From Candidatus Accumulibacter propinquus (GTDB lineage: Bacteria > Pseudomonadota > Gammaproteobacteria > Burkholderiales > Rhodocyclaceae), in contig JADKBU010000027.1 of assembly GCA_016714935.1 (NCBI GenBank), forward strand, positions 1-55,026: 55,026 nucleotides of DNA, read 5' to 3'. Below, piece by piece: positions 8,067 to 16,426 of the stretch. The translations under genes and the position numbers were made by a program. Every line of letters begins with the position of its first letter. Within the stretch, counting starts at the first letter, position 1. A model generated the notes under the pieces. The model did not search any database and had not been told where the DNA came from. It saw only the letters and a list, made by a program, of their open reading frames with translations.

Positions 8067-9496
8067 CGCACGCCCTCCATGCCGGCGCGCATGTAGCAGC
8101 GATCCTCGGGCAGGTCGTCGTAGGTTCCCTGGATAAAATCTTCGCAATCGGTGAGGGTCGTAGCCAGAGGGACCGAGGCCCCGGCGATGCCGGTATGGTC
8201 GGCAACGACAAAGAACGGCTGCGTGAGATAGCGTTCGAGCAGGCGCGCCCGCAGCACGGTGCGCCGGTCGGCTTCCGACAGGGCCTCGACGCCCAGCATG
8301 GCGATGATGTCCTCCAGTTCGCGGTAGCGCGCGAGATGCTCGCGCACCGTTTGCGCGACCCGATAGTGACGGTCGCCGAGGGTGACGCGATCCATCATGC
8401 GACTGCCCGACGACAGTGGGTCGACCGCCGGGTATATCCCCTTGGCCGCCTGGTTGCGCGAGAGGATGACGGTGGTGTCGAGGTGGGCGAGGATCGCCCC
8501 GACTGCCGGGTCGGTCATGTCATCAGCCGGTACATAGACGGCCTCGACAGCGGTGATATTGCCGCTGCGCGTGGAAGAAATGCGCTCCTGCAGTTCCGCC
8601 ACTTCGGAGAGTAGTGTCGGCTGGTAGCCGACCGTCGCCGGCATGCGCCCGAGCAGCCCGGACAGCTCGCTGCCCGCCTGCACGAAGCGGAAAGCGTTGT
8701 CCATCAGGAACAACACTTCCTTGGCGACATGGTCGCGCAGGTATTCGGCGTAGGTCAGTGCCGACAGCCCGATGCGGAAGCGGACTCCCGGCGATTCATC
8801 CATCTGGCCGAACACCATCAGCGAGCGCGGCATGACGCCGGCGTCCTGCATGTCGTGCCACAACTCATGTCCCTCGCGAATTCGCTCACCGACCCCGGCG
8901 AAGACCGATACCCCCTGGTGCAGGCGGACGATGGCGTTCATGAATTCCATGATCAGCACCGTTTTGCCAACGCCTGCGCCACCGAACAAGCCGGTCTTGC
9001 CGCCGCGCACAAAAGGGCACAGGAGGTCGATCACCTTGATGCCGGTCGGCAGGATTTCTCCCATGCCCATTGCTTCCGAGAGCGGTGCCGGGGGAGCGAC
9101 GATGGGGCGAAATTCCGTCGACGCGAGCGCCGGGCCGCCATCCAGAGGGTGGCCGAATAGGTCGAGCAGCCGGCCCAGGCAATCAGGGGTCACCGGTATC
9201 TGCAGCGGCCCACCACTGTCGAAGACCGGCAGCAGCCGGCGCAGACCGGCCGTGCGATGCAGGGCGATCGCTCGTGCCCGCGATTCGTCGAGATGGCGAT
9301 GCACCTCGAAGGTGTAGCGCTCGCCATCGAGGCAGACATACACCGCCTGATGCAGCGGTGGCAGGCGGCTGCACAGGATGTCGATGACCGGTCCGTGCAC
9401 TTCCTCGATCACCCCAAGCGGCGCCTGCTCGGGGATGGGACAGGGTGACCTTGCCGTTTCGATGGCAGAAGGCAAAGCCAGCAGCCCTTCCGTCAT
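8063..9496 (-). CDS. atpD: N-type F1Fo-ATPase subunit beta (catalytic)
   Basis: Catalytic F1 subunit, 477 residues, with P-loop GGAGVGKT (172-179) and the conserved GMGEILPTGIKVIDLL and GVGERIREGHELW segments. It is the first ATPase gene of the operon, an order (D-C-Q-B-E-F-A) that separates N-ATPases from the housekeeping B-E-F-H-A-G-D-C order. Its ATG at 9496 overlaps the stop of the b5-like gene (ATGA), so it is translated from a message that starts upstream in the redox genes. The usual function is ATP-driven ion extrusion; here assembly is in doubt because atpG is cut. Confidence 0.95.
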   Translation of the reverse strand: MTEGLLALPSAIETARSPCPIPEQAPLGVIEEVHGPVIDILCSRLPPLHQAVYVCLDGERYTFEVHRHLDESRARAIALHRTAGLRRLLPVFDSGGPLQIPVTPDCLGRLLDLFGHPLDGGPALASTEFRPIVAPPAPLSEAMGMGEILPTGIKVIDLLCPFVRGGKTGLFGGAGVGKTVLIMEFMNAIVRLHQGVSVFAGVGERIREGHELWHDMQDAGVMPRSLMVFGQMDESPGVRFRIGLSALTYAEYLRDHVAKEVLFLMDNAFRFVQAGSELSGLLGRMPATVGYQPTLLSEVAELQERISSTRSGNITAVEAVYVPADDMTDPAVGAILAHLDTTVILSRNQAAKGIYPAVDPLSSGSRMMDRVTLGDRHYRVAQTVREHLARYRELEDIIAMLGVEALSEADRRTVLRARLLERYLTQPFFVVADHTGIAGASVPLATTLTDCEDFIQGTYDDLPEDRCYMRAGMEGVR

Positions 9497-9861
9497 GGCT
9501 TGTTGGCGGCCAGAATGCCGATCCGATACTTGGCCAGCAACTCGTCCGCATAGGCGGAATGCGGACGTCCTTTGGTCTTCGTGTCATAGGCCTCGGTTGC
9601 TTCCTTGCCGCACCAGGGCAGAACGAGCTCGGGGGGCGACGGATGCCGGGGCAGATAGGCGCTCAGATCATAGACCGTACCGCGAATCGCCATCCAGCAG
9701 TTGTCCGGCAGTGCGTGTTTGGCGAGTTCGGTCCGGGAAATGACCTTTTCGGCCGCTACCGCAACGCTTTCATCGGCCGGCGGCAACCACAGGCTGCTTG
9801 CCCAGAAGGCTGACACCAGCAGCCAGAAAATGATGGTGGTGGATAGGTAGAGTCGGCGCAT
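9493..9861 (-). CDS. Membrane-anchored cytochrome b5-like haem protein
   Basis: 122 residues. An N-terminal signal/anchor helix (about 4-24) is followed by a cytochrome b5 domain: CWMAIRGTVYDLSAYL, then RHPSPPE and CGKEATEAYD, then GRPHSAYADELLAKYRIG. The two axial haem ligands would be H73 and H101. The usual HPGG is changed to HPSP, but the histidine is kept. The domain should face the periplasm. It overlaps both neighbours by a start/stop fusion: TAATG with the flavoprotein upstream and ATGA with atpD downstream. I infer a partner for the flavocytochrome encoded just before it. Confidence 0.85.
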   Translation of the reverse strand: MRRLYLSTTIIFWLLVSAFWASSLWLPPADESVAVAAEKVISRTELAKHALPDNCWMAIRGTVYDLSAYLPRHPSPPELVLPWCGKEATEAYDTKTKGRPHSAYADELLAKYRIGILAANKP

Positions 9862-11114
9862 TATCGGAATCCGAAGTTTTCAAAATGGATATGGCGAGGC
9901 TTGATGCCACGCTCGTGGAGGGACTGTCTGACCGCGGCCAGCATGCCCGGCGGCCCGCACAGATAGCACTCGTGCCCGGCGAGCTCGCGGGTAGCGGGAA
10001 GGAATGAATCAACATTCGGCGGCTGGTTACCGGTGGCCAGAGCTTGCAGCGACAGTTGCGGATCCTGCGCAGCGAGCGCGCGCAATTCTTGCAGAAAGGC
10101 GGCGTCGGCTTCGGCGCGATAGAGATAGACGAGCGTCGTCTCCTGACTGACCGGGCCCGTCCGCAGCAGCGCCAGGAAAGGCGTGATACCGATGCCGCCG
10201 GCCAGCCACAGTTGCGGCGCTGCGGGTCGCTCGGCCAGGAAGGTGCCGAATGCGCCATGCACCCGCGCCAGGACACCCGGTTCGATGCCCTGGATGCGTC
10301 GGGTGCAATCGCCCAGCGCCTTCACGCCGACGCGGATTTCACGGTCGGCACCCATCGAACTGACGGTGAACGGGTGAAACTCGCCGCAACCCCTGAACGT
10401 CGGCCCGGCGAAGAAAGCAACCAGGACGAACTGCCCTGCCGTCACGGCAATCGGCTCTGCCAGCGGTTTGAGAGTGATCTCGACCATGGCGTCGGCAACT
10501 GGCGCAGCCGACTGCACGATGTACGGCCGGGCAGCCAGGCCGCTATCGTCCCGCAGGATTCGCCAGCCGAGGAACAGGGCGGCCAGCGCCAGGATCGGCA
10601 ATACCGGCTCTTCGATGCCGAGCTGCAAGAGGTGCCACAGACCGACCAGCACGCCGACCCCCAGCGAGACATGCAGCCAGCGCCAGCTTCGATAGGGTAG
10701 GCGCGTGGCGAAAGTGGCGGCGAGTCCGAGCATCAGCAGCAGCAGCGACAGCCAGCCCAGCCGGACCGGCCAGCCCTGGCTAAACGGTGAAAGCGTCTGC
10801 CACGCCAGAGTGGGAGACGCCGGCCAGGCATCGGCAGCAAGCGCCAGCGGATGTGCCAGCAGCAGGACGTAAGCGGCCATGCCCACGTGGTGATGCCATT
10901 GGTACATCCTCTCCAGTCCCCCCAGCCAGCGGGACAGCCAGGTTTCCCGCAGCATCAGCAGCAGGCTGGCGAGCAGCAGACCGCAGCCCGCCCAGCCGAG
11001 GACAATGCCCAGACTGCGTGCGGGCGACAGACCCTCCGGAAAGGCCCAAAAAACGGGGCCTGCGGTAGAAACCAGGACGAGTAGCGGAATCGATAGCCAG
11101 CGAAGGAGGAACAT
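9861..11114 (-). CDS. Ferric-reductase-like membrane flavocytochrome (FAD/NAD(P)H)
   Basis: 417 residues. About six membrane helices fill residues 1-190, with paired histidines that could hold b haems (MYQWHHHVGMAAY with LLLAHPLAL, and RWLHVSLGVGV with GLWHLL). A ferredoxin-NADP-reductase-type half follows: FAD site near HPFTVSS, NAD(P)H site GGIGITPFLALL, and CGPPGM close to the C-terminus. Such proteins carry electrons from NAD(P)H across the membrane to metals, oxygen or another carrier. The 1-nt overlap with a b5-like gene makes that protein a plausible acceptor. The exact substrate is unknown. Confidence 0.88.
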   Translation of the reverse strand: MFLLRWLSIPLLVLVSTAGPVFWAFPEGLSPARSLGIVLGWAGCGLLLASLLLMLRETWLSRWLGGLERMYQWHHHVGMAAYVLLLAHPLALAADAWPASPTLAWQTLSPFSQGWPVRLGWLSLLLLMLGLAATFATRLPYRSWRWLHVSLGVGVLVGLWHLLQLGIEEPVLPILALAALFLGWRILRDDSGLAARPYIVQSAAPVADAMVEITLKPLAEPIAVTAGQFVLVAFFAGPTFRGCGEFHPFTVSSMGADREIRVGVKALGDCTRRIQGIEPGVLARVHGAFGTFLAERPAAPQLWLAGGIGITPFLALLRTGPVSQETTLVYLYRAEADAAFLQELRALAAQDPQLSLQALATGNQPPNVDSFLPATRELAGHECYLCGPPGMLAAVRQSLHERGIKPRHIHFENFGFR

Positions 11115-11132
11115 GGTGGGCTCGCGCAGGGA

Positions 11133-11441
11133 TCAACCGGAGGGCTGGCGAGAGTCGCTTGCCGGCTGCAGGTGCTCACAGATGTCACGTCCTCCCTGCG
11201 GCATCGCCATGCCGCGCGCTCTGGCGCGTTCTTCCATGAGTTGGTGATGCGCGACCTGGTAGCTGCGGCACTCCTCGTACGTCCTGAAGCCACGAATTTT
11301 CGATTGATGTTCGATCCGTTCCTCCGGTGTCATCAACTGCCAGCCGCGAGTATTCGCCTCGCTGGCCCGCACGGGGCCGCGCGCCTGCGCGGTTGCGGCG
11401 ACAGACAGCAGCAGCGTGATGATCAAGACTCTATTATTCAT
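11133..11441 (-). CDS. Small secreted protein of unknown function (paralogue A)
   Basis: 102 residues with a signal peptide (cleavage near ATAQA-RG). The mature part contains NTRGWQLMTPEER, then FRTYEECRSYQVAHHQLMEERARARG and a late Cys. It closely resembles the protein at 12837-13217 in motif order: NTRGW, LMT-EER, EC, HHQ-ME-RA, and a final Cys. The ATG at 11441 follows GTGGAAAC and overlaps the end of the DsbD-like gene by 8 nt. Two conserved cysteines next to a thiol-redox gene suggest a disulfide-bonded periplasmic protein. His/Met/Glu residues could bind metal, but this is inference. Confidence 0.8.
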   Translation of the reverse strand: MNNRVLIITLLLSVAATAQARGPVRASEANTRGWQLMTPEERIEHQSKIRGFRTYEECRSYQVAHHQLMEERARARGMAMPQGGRDICEHLQPASDSRQPSG

Positions 11442-12735
11442 TGTTTCCACTCAGCACAGGCTTCCTCAGCCAATGGATCAGCCCGGAAAGGCCGATCGAG
11501 CCAACCAGCAGGACCAGCGCCACGCGCAGGTCGTTGAGTGCCGCCGGGGCGGCGATCAGTAGAATGCCCAGTCCCAGCATCATGGCCCCCGAAGCCAGTT
11601 TGAGCAAACGTCCCTCGGTCTCCGACAGCTTTCGCGAGCCGAGGGTGTAGGTGAAGACCACGGTGATGACCAGCAGCGGGATGACGTAGACAACGTTGTA
11701 GAAGGCCAGATAGGCGTAGTGTTGCCACGGCGGCAGCTCTGAAAGGGTCAGCAGCCGCGTATAGATCATGGGGAATCCGGCCGTACATAGGAGTTCGTAG
11801 GAATTGGCGGCGATCGCCAGGGCGATGGTTCCCAGCGTCAAGGCCGGCATGCTATCCGCTCGCAGAAGGCCGCGCACGCGCTGGTAGAGACCGGGCTTGG
11901 CGGCATCCGGGATACTCAGGGAAATCCCTTTTTTGAACCAGAAGTAATCCTTGATGTTGATCAGCGCGATGACGATCGCCAGACCTCCGGCCGCGGTGGT
12001 GACCAGAGTGATTTCGCCGAGCCAGCGGAAAACGTTGAGCCAAGCGGCCATGAACAGGAAGTAGATAAGGCCCGAGAAAAACAGGAAGACGCTGCCGATG
12101 AACAGCATGCGCGCGCGACTGCGGGCATGGATCAGCAGCGAGAGCAGAAACAGGAGAACGAAAAAGGCACAGGGATTGAAGGCATCCAGCCCGGCGATGA
12201 CCGCGGTGAACACCGGTAGCGAGAGTTGGTCGGGCGCCATTGTGCCGAGTAGCGGGAGATCGAGTCCGGGAGCCGGGCGAGTTCCCGCAGCAGGCCCCCC
12301 AAGCGCCTTTCCCCCGGATTCGCGGCAGAACTGCAAGGCTTTTTCCAGTGCCTGCCCGGTCGTTTCCGGCCGATCGAAACCGACTTCGAGCTGTCCGCAG
12401 AACAGGAAAGCCGGCACGCTGCTGGCTTCCTGGCCGAGGGATTCGGCCATCGAAACGTAGGCGTCGGCGGCGTTCTGATCCGCAGTGAGGTTGCGGCTGT
12501 GCAGCACCAGCCAGGGATGGCGTGCCGGCAGCGCTTCGACAAAAGGCCGGGCAGCCTGGCAATGCGGACAGGTGCTGGTCCAGAAGAAGTACAGATGAAC
12601 CCGCCGTTCGCTGGCAGCATTGTTGTCGATCCACACCGGCGGCTCCATCGCGGCGGCAGAGGACAAAACGGCGGCGAGCGCGAGGAAGCAGATCAGGCGG
12701 AATACTCTGGTCAGATCCAGGAAATGTTGGGTCAT
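11434..12735 (-). CDS. Thioredoxin-DsbD-like membrane thiol-disulfide transporter
   Basis: 433 residues. Signal peptide (about 10-29), then a periplasmic thioredoxin-like domain with active site CPHC (56-59). Six or more membrane helices follow with the CcdA/DsbD cysteine sites FNPCAFFVLL and LLCTAGFP. In this family electrons pass from cytoplasmic thioredoxin through the membrane cysteines to the outer domain. Here the thioredoxin domain is N-terminal, unlike the C-terminal one of E. coli DsbD. Start ATG 12735 is chosen for the GGAG 8 nt upstream. Its neighbours on both sides are Cys-containing secreted paralogues, which may be its substrates. Confidence 0.85.
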   Translation of the reverse strand: MTQHFLDLTRVFRLICFLALAAVLSSAAAMEPPVWIDNNAASERRVHLYFFWTSTCPHCQAARPFVEALPARHPWLVLHSRNLTADQNAADAYVSMAESLGQEASSVPAFLFCGQLEVGFDRPETTGQALEKALQFCRESGGKALGGPAAGTRPAPGLDLPLLGTMAPDQLSLPVFTAVIAGLDAFNPCAFFVLLFLLSLLIHARSRARMLFIGSVFLFFSGLIYFLFMAAWLNVFRWLGEITLVTTAAGGLAIVIALINIKDYFWFKKGISLSIPDAAKPGLYQRVRGLLRADSMPALTLGTIALAIAANSYELLCTAGFPMIYTRLLTLSELPPWQHYAYLAFYNVVYVIPLLVITVVFTYTLGSRKLSETEGRLLKLASGAMMLGLGILLIAAPAALNDLRVALVLLVGSIGLSGLIHWLRKPVLSGNNE

Positions 12736-12836
12736 CGCTAACTCCATTCCGTGCCTGGTAGCGGATTCGATCTCCAAACAGATGATCGTTTTCCGGCCCC
12801 GCTACGAAGCGGCGGGGTGGAGCGATAGTTGCAGCC

Positions 12837-13217
12837 CTACTTGAAGAAACCGCGTGCCTGCATACGATCGCAAGCGTTTTGCCGTGGTGCCATCAAGGTC
12901 GTGCCTTTTTCCTTGGCGCGTGCCTCCATGGCCTGATGGTGCTCAACCTGGATCGCCTTGCATTCGTCTAGGGTCTTGGCGGCGAGCATCTTGTCGTGGT
13001 AGGCGGTACGCTCCTCGGTCGTCATCAGCGACCAGCCGCGGGTGTTGTCCTGATCGAAGGCGAAGCGCATTCCCTGACCCTGCCCTTGGCCACCCCCCGG
13101 TCCCATGCCACTCATGCCTCCCGGCCCTCCTCCCATGCCGGGGCCGGGTTGTGCGAAGGACGGTACGCCCAGCGAGGCGCCAAGAAGGGCAAACAGCGTG
13201 AAGTGGGAGAGTTTCAT
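12837..13217 (-). CDS. Small secreted protein of unknown function (paralogue B)
   Basis: 126 residues with a signal peptide ending near SFAQ, followed by a Gly/Pro/Met-rich linker (about 23-52). A domain shared with paralogue A follows: NTRGWSLMTTEER, LDECKAIQVEHHQAMEARAKEKG, and NACDRMQ near the end. Start ATG 13217 has a good GAAAGGAAAG ribosome-binding site. It sits 101 nt upstream of the DsbD-like gene and is probably the first gene of this co-directed set. The LMT-EER/EC pattern recalls small periplasmic metal-stress proteins, but I cannot name the family. Confidence 0.8.
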   Translation of the reverse strand: MKLSHFTLFALLGASLGVPSFAQPGPGMGGGPGGMSGMGPGGGQGQGQGMRFAFDQDNTRGWSLMTTEERTAYHDKMLAAKTLDECKAIQVEHHQAMEARAKEKGTTLMAPRQNACDRMQARGFFK

Positions 13218-13526
13218 CGTCTTTCCTTTCAGGTTTATTGAAAGAATCTGATCAACGGCTGGCGCCGGACCTGGGGCCATGCCGCTGGCGTGGGTTGAGA
13301 AGTGAAACGATCAACGCGCTGGGCGACCATCGCTCCCTGTTTGTGAAGACGAGGCAGCCGCAAAAAGGAGGCAGGCGTCAAGGCACCGACCGTCCCCGAT
13401 TTCCAATGGACCGAGTGGAATGGATGGCTATGCAAAAAAACAACTGACCAGGTAGTTGCGGGCGGCACTGAGAGCGCTTGTCCAAGCCGACCTTGCCTTG
13501 CTCACCGATGCCCCAGGAAGAAGGCG
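13218..13526. other. Non-coding stretch between sigZ and the secreted-protein gene
   Basis: About 309 bases with no convincing gene. Short frames here lack a ribosome-binding site and resemble nothing I know. It probably carries the promoter of the minus-strand set that begins at 13217, but I cannot fix -35/-10 boxes. The tract CAAAAAAACAAC near 13434-13445 is the only notable AT-rich element. Confidence 0.5.
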
Positions 13527-14066
13527 CTACAACGGTGGTCGCGGTGTAAAGCTACAGACCTTTCCGTCTTCGTCGAAGCGCACCTGACACGCGCTTGTCA
13601 TTCGTTCCTTCAGGCGCCGACGGGCACGCTGAATCCGCGACTTGGCTGCGGAGAGCGAGATGCCGAGACGGTCGGCGAGTTCCTGTTGCGAGTGGCCCTC
13701 GAGGTCGCACAGGGTAATCGCCAGTCGATCGTCTGCGGAGAGTTCGCAGAGCACCCGGGACAGGCAGGCGCTCAGGTCATCGACCACCGGGGCCAGTTCG
13801 TTCTCGGGGGAAACCAGGTCGTCCGGCAGGGGGACGTGTTCACGCGACACGCGCAGGCGATCGGCCAGCGCATTGCGCGCCACCTGGAACAGCCATGCCC
13901 GTCGGTTATCGATCGCGCAAAAGTTGCTTCCCTGCCGCAAGGCCTTGATGAACACCTCCTGCAGTACTTCGTCTGCATCGTCGATCTGGCCGATCCGATG
14001 ACGAAGATAGCCACGCAACTGCGCTTCGCACATCGACCAGGCCGCCAGCAAGCAGGGAGTGCTCAT
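13527..14066 (-). CDS. sigZ: ECF RNA polymerase sigma factor, SigZ type
   Basis: 179 residues. Region 2 contains DDADEVLQEVFIKALRQ, and region 4 contains HSQQELADRLGISLSAAKSR followed by a basic IQRARRRLKERM helix. A short C-terminal tail after region 4 has two cysteines (SACQVRFDEDGKVCSFTPR), a trait of SigZ-like factors. No anti-sigma gene adjoins it. It overlaps acr3 upstream by ATGA, so it is made from the arsenite-pump message. The tail cysteines could sense arsenite or redox state; that is speculation. Confidence 0.85.
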   Translation of the reverse strand: MSTPCLLAAWSMCEAQLRGYLRHRIGQIDDADEVLQEVFIKALRQGSNFCAIDNRRAWLFQVARNALADRLRVSREHVPLPDDLVSPENELAPVVDDLSACLSRVLCELSADDRLAITLCDLEGHSQQELADRLGISLSAAKSRIQRARRRLKERMTSACQVRFDEDGKVCSFTPRPPL

Positions 14067-15121
14067 GCCTTGGCACTTTCAGAGGCGAAGTAGCGCTTCT
14101 GGAACCACAGCGACACACTCACCAGGCCGATCATTACCGGTACCTCGACCAGTGGCCCGATGACGGCAGCGAAGGCGGCGCCGGAATTGATGCCATAGAC
14201 GGCGACGGCAACGGCAATCGCCAACTCGAAGTTGTTGCTCGCCGCGGTGAACGACAGGGTGGCGCATTTCCCGTAGCCGGCGCCCACCTTCTTGCTCATG
14301 TAGAACGAAATCAGGAACATCAGCACAAAGTAGATCAGCAGCGGGATGGCGATGCGCACGACGTCCAGCGGGATGGTGACGATCAGCTTGCCCTTGAGGC
14401 TGAACATGACGACGATGGTGAACAGCAGGGCGACGAGGGTGATCGGGCCGATCCTGGGCACGAACTGTTCGTGATACCACTGCTTCGAGACAAAGCGCAG
14501 CAGGATCACCCGCGTCAGCACGCCGGCGACGCAGGGAATTCCCAGGTAGATGAAGACGCTCTCGGCAATCTGCCCGATCGAGACATCGACCACCGAGCCC
14601 GAGAGACCGAACAGTGGCGGCAGGACGGTCACGAACAGCCAGGCGTAGACGCTGTAGAACAGCACCTGGAAGATCGAGTTGAAGGCTACCAGGCCGGCGG
14701 CGTACTCGGTCGAACCTTTGGCGATCTCGTTCCAGACGATCACCATGGCGATGCAGCGGGCGAGGCCGATCATGATCAGGCCGACCATGTACTCGGGCTT
14801 GTCCGGCAGGAAGATGATCGCCAGCGCGAACATCAGGATCGGCCCGACGACCCAGTTCTGAAGCAGCGACAGAACAAGGACTTTCCTGTCGACGAAGACG
14901 TCGGGCAGTTCCTCGTAACGGACCTTGGCGAAGGGCGGGTACATCATCAGGATCAGGCCCAGCGCGATCGGCAGGTTGGTCGTGCCGACCTGGAAGGAAT
15001 TGATCAGGTCCTCAATGCCCGGAACGAAGAAACCCAGGCCCACACCCAGAGCCATCGCGGCGAAAATCCAGACAGTCAGATATCTGTCAAGAAAAGACAG
15101 TTTTCCGGTAACGGCGCTCAT
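14063..15121 (-). CDS. acr3: Arsenite efflux permease ACR3
   Basis: A 352-residue, ten-helix membrane protein of the ACR3 (BART) family that exports arsenite using the proton gradient. The conserved motif LARCIAMVIVWNE with essential C123 is intact, as is ATLSFTAASNNFELAIAVAV near residue 295. It is divergently transcribed from GAPDH-arsJ with a shared 213-bp region, giving As(III) export on one side and As(V) handling on the other. No arsR or arsC is seen in the window. The stop overlaps the sigZ start. Confidence 0.95.
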   Translation of the reverse strand: MSAVTGKLSFLDRYLTVWIFAAMALGVGLGFFVPGIEDLINSFQVGTTNLPIALGLILMMYPPFAKVRYEELPDVFVDRKVLVLSLLQNWVVGPILMFALAIIFLPDKPEYMVGLIMIGLARCIAMVIVWNEIAKGSTEYAAGLVAFNSIFQVLFYSVYAWLFVTVLPPLFGLSGSVVDVSIGQIAESVFIYLGIPCVAGVLTRVILLRFVSKQWYHEQFVPRIGPITLVALLFTIVVMFSLKGKLIVTIPLDVVRIAIPLLIYFVLMFLISFYMSKKVGAGYGKCATLSFTAASNNFELAIAVAVAVYGINSGAAFAAVIGPLVEVPVMIGLVSVSLWFQKRYFASESAKA

Positions 15122-15212
15122 GGCGGACCTCTGTTCCGACGGTTCGATGTTGCAGGCCCCCGCTTGTCGCCGTGCGTCGCCGTCTGACGCAGATCAATGT
15201 CACGAGTGGGGG

Positions 15213-15256
15213 TTTACAGAATTTCAAGATTCTAGCAATATAAAAGCGTTTCGCAA
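15213..15256. promoter_or_regulatory. Divergent acr3 / GAPDH-arsJ promoters with a shared inverted repeat
   Basis: Toward GAPDH: TTTACA (15213-15218), a 17-bp spacer, then CAATAT (15236-15241). Toward acr3, on the minus strand: TTGCGA (15251-15256), a 16-bp spacer, then TAGAAT (15229-15234). A 16-bp inverted repeat, AGAAT-TTCAAG-ATTCT (15218-15233), lies between the GAPDH boxes and covers the acr3 -10. That placement suits an ArsR-like repressor controlling both sides. The boxes were found by eye only. Confidence 0.45.
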
Positions 15257-15334
15257 AGCGACGTTGCTTGCGGCGTTCAATGCTTCGGCTCGCGGGGTGT
15301 CCAGCCGGGCAGCACTCACCAGGAGGAACAGGAA

Positions 15335-16345
15335 ATGACGGTCAAGGTTGGCATCAACGGTTTCGGTCGCATCGGCAGGCTGGCGCTACGTGCGGCCTGG
15401 AACACTCCGGAACTCGAGTTCGTGCACATCAACGAAGCAAACGGTCCGGTCGAGTCGGCGGCACACCTGCTCGAATTCGATTCGGTGCACGGCCGCTGGC
15501 CGCACGCCATCGGGGTCAGCAACGGGCGCATGCTGGTGGACGGCAAGTCGATCGGCTACAGCACCGCCAGGGACGTGGCCGGCGGGCCTTGGCGCGACGC
15601 CGGGGTGGACATTGTTCTCGAAGCCAGCGGCAAGTGGCGCACGGTCGACGAGTTGTCGCCGTACCTGGCGGCGGGGGTCAGGAAGGTGATCGTTGCCGCG
15701 CCGGTCAAGGGGGGCGACACGCTGAATATCGTCATGGGGGTGAACGACCAGCTTTACGATCCGGCGCGCGACCACATCGTCACCGCCGCGTCGTGCACCA
15801 CCAACTGCCTGGCGCCGGTAGTCAAGGTCGTGCATGAGGCGATCGGCATTTCGCACGGCATGATCACCACCATCCACAGTTCGACCAACACCCAGAGCGT
15901 GCATGACCAGATGCACAAGGACCTGCGTCGCGCGCGCGCTTCGAGCCTGTCGCTGGTGCCGACGACCACCGGTTCGGCGACGGCGATCGCGCTGATCTTC
16001 CCGGAACTGAAGGGCAAGCTCGACGGCCACGCGGTGCGCGTGCCGCTGCTCAACGCCTCGCTCACCGACTGCGTCTTCGAGATGCAGCGTCCGACCAGCG
16101 TCGAAGAGGTCAACGGCCTGCTCAAGGCGGCCGCCGAAGGGGCACTCAAGGGAATCCTGGGGTTCGAGGAGCGGCCGCTGGTGTCGATGGACTACGCCGG
16201 CGATCCGCGTTCGTCGATCGTCGACGCCGCGCACACGCTGGTGATCAACGGCACGCTGGTCAAGATCTACGCCTGGTACGACAACGAGTGGGGCTACGCC
16301 AACCGCTACGTCGAACTGGCGCGCAAGCTTGCCGCGTCGCTATAG
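15335..16345 (+). CDS. ArsJ-associated glyceraldehyde-3-phosphate dehydrogenase
   Basis: 336 residues: Rossmann start VGINGFGRIGRLALRA, catalytic C154 in AASCTTNCLAP and catalytic base H181. In arsJ operons this enzyme is known to use arsenate in place of phosphate, forming unstable 1-arseno-3-phosphoglycerate. ArsJ then exports that product, so the pair gives arsenate resistance. The start ATG has AGGAGG about 9 nt before it. It sits 81 nt upstream of arsJ in the same direction, which separates it from a glycolytic gap gene. Confidence 0.95.
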   Translation: MTVKVGINGFGRIGRLALRAAWNTPELEFVHINEANGPVESAAHLLEFDSVHGRWPHAIGVSNGRMLVDGKSIGYSTARDVAGGPWRDAGVDIVLEASGKWRTVDELSPYLAAGVRKVIVAAPVKGGDTLNIVMGVNDQLYDPARDHIVTAASCTTNCLAPVVKVVHEAIGISHGMITTIHSSTNTQSVHDQMHKDLRRARASSLSLVPTTTGSATAIALIFPELKGKLDGHAVRVPLLNASLTDCVFEMQRPTSVEEVNGLLKAAAEGALKGILGFEERPLVSMDYAGDPRSSIVDAAHTLVINGTLVKIYAWYDNEWGYANRYVELARKLAASL

Positions 16346-16370
16346 CCGCGCGCTTCCCGACATCGCCAGC

Positions 16371-16396
16371 GGGGCCGGCGCTGCCGTGCCGGCCCC
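16371..16396 (+). terminator. Intercistronic hairpin between GAPDH and arsJ
   Basis: A perfect 9-bp stem, GGGGCCGGC (16371-16379) and GCCGGCCCC (16388-16396), with an 8-nt loop and no T-run. It is probably a message-stabilising or attenuating hairpin that lowers arsJ relative to GAPDH, rather than a full terminator. Confidence 0.45.
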
Positions 16397-16426
16397 GGTG
16401 AACCGGAACCCCTCAGGAGAAGCCGC

